From Monosiga brevicollis MX1 (lineage: Eukaryota > Opisthokonta > Choanoflagellata > Craspedida > Salpingoecidae), in assembly GCF_000002865.3 (NCBI RefSeq), contig NW_001865042.1, forward strand, positions 1,098,207 through 1,162,206: 64,000 nt of DNA, in the 5' to 3' direction. The translations under genes were made by a program, and so were the position numbers. This document shows positions 61,365 through 64,000 of the stretch, piece after piece. Numbering within the stretch: the stretch's first letter is position 1; each line of letters opens with the position of its first letter. The notes beneath the pieces are model-generated. The model saw only the letters and a list, made by a program, of their open reading frames with translations. It did no database searches and was not told the origin of the DNA.

Positions 61365-61589
61365 GTGGCTGGCATGAGTATGGAAATTTACCCAATCATC
61401 CCATGCTGCTGCCTGACATCCTCTCTCCACCCGGTCGGGCTCTGTCTGTGCCGCCAAAATGCCAGCATCGAAAAGACCACACACCACCATTCGTGGTTGA
61501 CACCAATGCTCTTCCTGCCGTGCTTGCCGGCACGCAAAACAAAAACGAACATAAAGATCTGACAATTAGCCGACATTCGAATGTCAGAA

Positions 61590-61631
<42 letters not shown>

Positions 61632-61743
61632 GAGCCATCATAATTTTTCAGGCGGGCGGGAGGACGTGGCGCCGTGGCGTCGTCGTGGGGGTGGTGTCTG
61701 TGTATGGGGGCTCGGATCAGTTGCGATTTTGTAGCCGTACAGG
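61365..61743. promoter_or_regulatory. divergent promoter with (CA)n
   Basis: This is the head-to-head interval between the surface-protein gene and the hypothetical + gene. (CA)17 lies at 61595-61629. The remainder is mixed sequence. Confidence 0.55.
61595..61629. repeat. (CA)17 microsatellite
   Basis: A pure CA run lies about 115 bp upstream of the ATG of the hypothetical + strand gene and 231 bp from the start of the surface-protein gene. Confidence 0.95.
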
Positions 61744-62808
61744 ATGCGTTTGTGGCCCCGATGGACGGCGCGAGCCTTGCAGTTGCAGGGCGCTTCGCTT
61801 CGTCAGACTGCTCGTGAAGTGGCGCGGCGGGAAGACTTGACGCGTTGCTGGTCGCTGGTGGACCAGGCCAGCCAGCAAGCGCACCTGGACGCAGTGCGAC
61901 GACTACCCCGCATCGACTTTCCAGCTCTGGAGAGCGATCTTGTTAAGGCCCATGACGGCTTCATGGCAGCTGTCTCTCAGATTCCTATCCTGCTCAATAC
62001 TCAAGGTGCCGTGGTTGCCTGCCTCTAATCGAGCAACATCTCGGCCGCCCAAATGGGCGGCGTATTCATTGTTGGTGTCCTCCGCTCAAAATTTGCAGTT
62101 CTTGAGAATAGCGAGGCTCTGGCGCCTCGGCTAGCTCGTTTCCTAGATGACTGGCGTCAGGCCTTTGTATCGGAGCTCGGACTAATACCTCACTACCAGG
62201 TTGGTCGACATGCCAAAACCGGCGCCGGCGGGTGGCATGTGTGAGATTGCCCCACATGTGTTATAGCCCATGCTCTCGGTTCAGCTGATGTTTGCACTCG
62301 CTTCTTTAGTTCAGTGCGCTCGAGCTCGAGGTGCTTCATGTCACAGTCAGCAATGGGCATGTGGATCACTGGCGTAATCTCTTTGGCATGTCTCGAGAGG
62401 AAATCATGTACGTCCTTATCGGCTCGCTGGGTGACCCGCGCACACGTGTTTTACCGTGGCCTCTCACTCTGGAGCGGCGGACAATCCCGATGGTGTGGCA
62501 GCTATTATCTGATGGAAGGAGCCATTGGTCCTGAATTTCGCGGTGCTCAAGAACGAGGATTTCGTTCTCCCCACCGCATCGTGCTCCATCTTGGCGCTAC
62601 GGCCAACGTTCAAGTCCAATTGGTTCCCGTGGACCGCAGCGCCTCGCTGGCCGAAGCACTTGAACAATTGGACGGGCAGCATCCAGTTGTTCAAGGCACG
62701 GGACCGCGCTTGCTGACCTGCCTCACGTTTGAAGTCAATGGCCTCAATGGGTTGCCAGCTGATGCTTGGCGTCTACGAAACATCAACAACGCTATTGGTA
62801 CCATCTAG
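61744..62808 (+). CDS. hypothetical protein, gene model uncertain
   Basis: I do not recognise this protein. An ATG at 61744 opens a helical segment (REVARREDLTRCWSLVDQAS, QQAHLDAVRRLPRIDFPALE). The same frame continues after a TAA at 62026-62028 with QMGGVFIVGVLRSKFAVLEN and RLARFLDDWRQAFVSELGLI, then a donor near 62201. A later exon starts near 62311 (FSALELEVLHVTVSNGHVDH, MSREEIMYVLIGSLGDP). A final frame to the stop at 62806-62808 has RIVLHLGATANVQVQLVPVD and LTCLTFEVNGLNGLPADAWR. The segments look coding by composition. The TAA means either a very short or unusual intron, a wrong start, or a base error. Function is unknown; the last segment looks beta-rich. Confidence 0.4.
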
Positions 62809-63003
62809 TTGATCATACCACGTCACCAGCGTCCCACCACCAAGCCAATGTGTCATGCTCTCTTTGATACTGGCTGTTTATGATCATTGGGTCAGGTGAA
62901 TGCATCGTCGTGACTTGTGAATAACGTTTTTTAAACTTCTTTAATCGACCACAATGAATCCCCGCCCTGCCCACTGACAATTCCGCTCTACGTGGGTGCC
63001 GGT
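62809..63003. other. short convergent interval
   Basis: This is a tail-to-tail interval before the EXOC5 stop. I see nothing in it beyond presumed 3' UTRs. Confidence 0.4.
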
Positions 63004-64000
63004 CTAATAAGTGATCTTTGCAGCTTTGAAGTCGCTGCGCAGATGAAGAAAGGCTGTCACGACGCTCTGGTCGAGTGTTGCCTACAAATGCAAACCAAGG
63101 CGACGTGAGCTGTCCATCGCCGCGGGGGACTGCCAAAAAAAAAAAATTACAAACACCCGGCTCGCTGGCTACTCTCGGCCCACTTTATGGTGGCACGTCA
63201 AGATATCGACACCGCAGAACAGGCACCTCACCAGTTTGCCCTCGCTACAAAGCTGTGCGATATTTTCAGGCTTGACAATCAGCAAGTAGCAGAGTTCGCG
63301 CAACACTTCGAGCAGCTCGTTGATGTACGGGTCCTTTTTGCATTTGGACATTCGCAAACACATGCAGATCAATGCGCGCAGCGTTCGACCATCATGTACA
63401 CAATCATGAAAGACCTTAGGGGGTCTTGCTCTGCCATTCATATGCACATGTAGACTTACCGAGAATTGATGTAAGATCTTCTCGTACACAGCCAAGTCGC
63501 GGGCAAGCAGCATGCCCCCTGATCGTGCCACAGTTCCCCGATAGGTCAGCCAAGCCGGTTCAAGAGGTAGGGTGTTCAGCCCGCCGACCTTACCCAATAT
63601 TGTATATTGAAACTGCTTGATGCTTTCGTAAATGACCTTGTGCAACCGCACCCCAAGGACGTGGAGTACATTGGTCAAGTTCTAAAAGCACCGAAGCGCG
63701 CCGTGAATGAAAAGCTGGGCATGACTCACAACCACATGCGTGCGCGAGACCTACTTTGCCATTCAGGCTTTGGTGAATACTCTGAATCTGAGCTCGTAAA
63801 AAGTTGGCCACATAGGTACATGTCTAAAAAAAAGAAAAAGCATGCACGGATACAAGAGTCAAGAAGCATCGTGTTTCAAGAGCGTTTTCTAGCACGTGTC
63901 CCACATTCAGCCATGCCCTGCCTTTGCAAGAGCGGACCTGCGTGCATGGTGCGTTGAGCACTTCGGCATCCTCCACGCGAAATTCAAGTTTGTTGCGCTC
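63004..64000 (-). CDS. EXOC5: Exocyst complex component 5 (Sec10), C-terminal part (5' end outside window)
   Basis: Sec10 is a helical-rod subunit of the exocyst, which tethers secretory vesicles at the plasma membrane. The gene enters from the right edge on the minus strand. Visible exons, in coding order: ERNKLEFRVEDAEVLNAPCT (to about 63943); TYVANFLRAQIQSIHQSLNG (about 63755-63822); LTNVLHVLGVRLHKVIYESI with KQFQYTIL (about 63600-63690); GGMLLARDLAVYEKILHQFS (about 63463-63523); DPYINELLEVLRELCYLLIV with KPENIAQLCSEGKL (about 63230-63332); and ATLDQSVVTAFLHLRSDFKA with AKITY, ending at TAG 63004-63006. The GGM...D...Y block, 'LL.v.PEN...lcs.g.La.ld' and the terminal 'f..LRsDyr.Ak' match the end of animal EXOC5. 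A nearer AG acceptor would give an unrelated tail; the chosen one restores the conserved C-terminus. Confidence 0.83.

Noticed and set aside
63187-63226. alternative read-through C-terminus of EXOC5
   Set aside because: Reading past the donor gives an unrelated Cys/His tail; splicing to the exon at about 63080-63004 restores the conserved Sec10 end.

Overview
The window is nuclear DNA of a unicellular relative of animals, most likely a choanoflagellate of the Monosiga type. This is inferred from the gene set. The proteins resemble animal orthologues closely (SLC35C1, OTUD5, twinfilin, makorin, a GALNT, an SH3-PH-RhoGAP). The genes are compact, with many GT-AG introns of roughly 60-350 bp, the standard genetic code, moderately high GC, and abundant (GA)n and (CA)n microsatellites. 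I see no transposon, viral remnant, rRNA gene or CRISPR array.

I recognise 20 protein-coding loci. From left to right: DNAJC9 3' end (+), SH3-PH-RhoGAP (-), ELP4 (+), a PH-ARM-TIR-SAM protein (+), NSUN5 (-), PRORP (+), twinfilin (-), GALNT (+), makorin (-), EIF6 (+), a weakly supported hypothetical (-), DIS3L2 (+), SLC35C1 (-), a PPR-like mitochondrial protein (+), OTUD5 (-), a CRAL-TRIO protein (-), a long coiled-coil protein (+), a giant surface protein with a dockerin-like domain (-), a hypothetical (+), and the 3' part of EXOC5/Sec10 (-). Most genes were rebuilt by joining exons by eye at GT-AG borders, guided by family conservation, so internal exon edges are less certain than gene identity.

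The layout is unusual. Gene orientation alternates almost perfectly: 17 of 19 neighbouring pairs lie on opposite strands, giving repeated divergent and convergent pairs. Nearly every divergent (promoter) interval carries long (GA)n and/or (CA)n/(GT)n tracts, whereas convergent intervals almost never do.

Functionally many genes serve RNA metabolism and translation: ELP4 (tRNA wobble modification), NSUN5 (rRNA m5C), PRORP (tRNA 5' processing), EIF6 (60S biogenesis), DIS3L2 (3' decay) and makorin (CCCH-RING ligase). Others serve glycosylation (GALNT, GDP-fucose transporter), trafficking and lipid handling (EXOC5, CRAL-TRIO) and cytoskeletal signalling (RhoGAP, twinfilin).

The two most novel items are a 1974-residue PH-ARM-TIR-SAM protein (10621-17405), whose TIR keeps the Glu position used by TIR NADases, and a predicted 1825-residue secreted protein (55655-61364). 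The latter has a bipartite dockerin-type calcium-binding domain and a hydrophobic C-terminus without a cytoplasmic tail, which suggests GPI or membrane anchoring.
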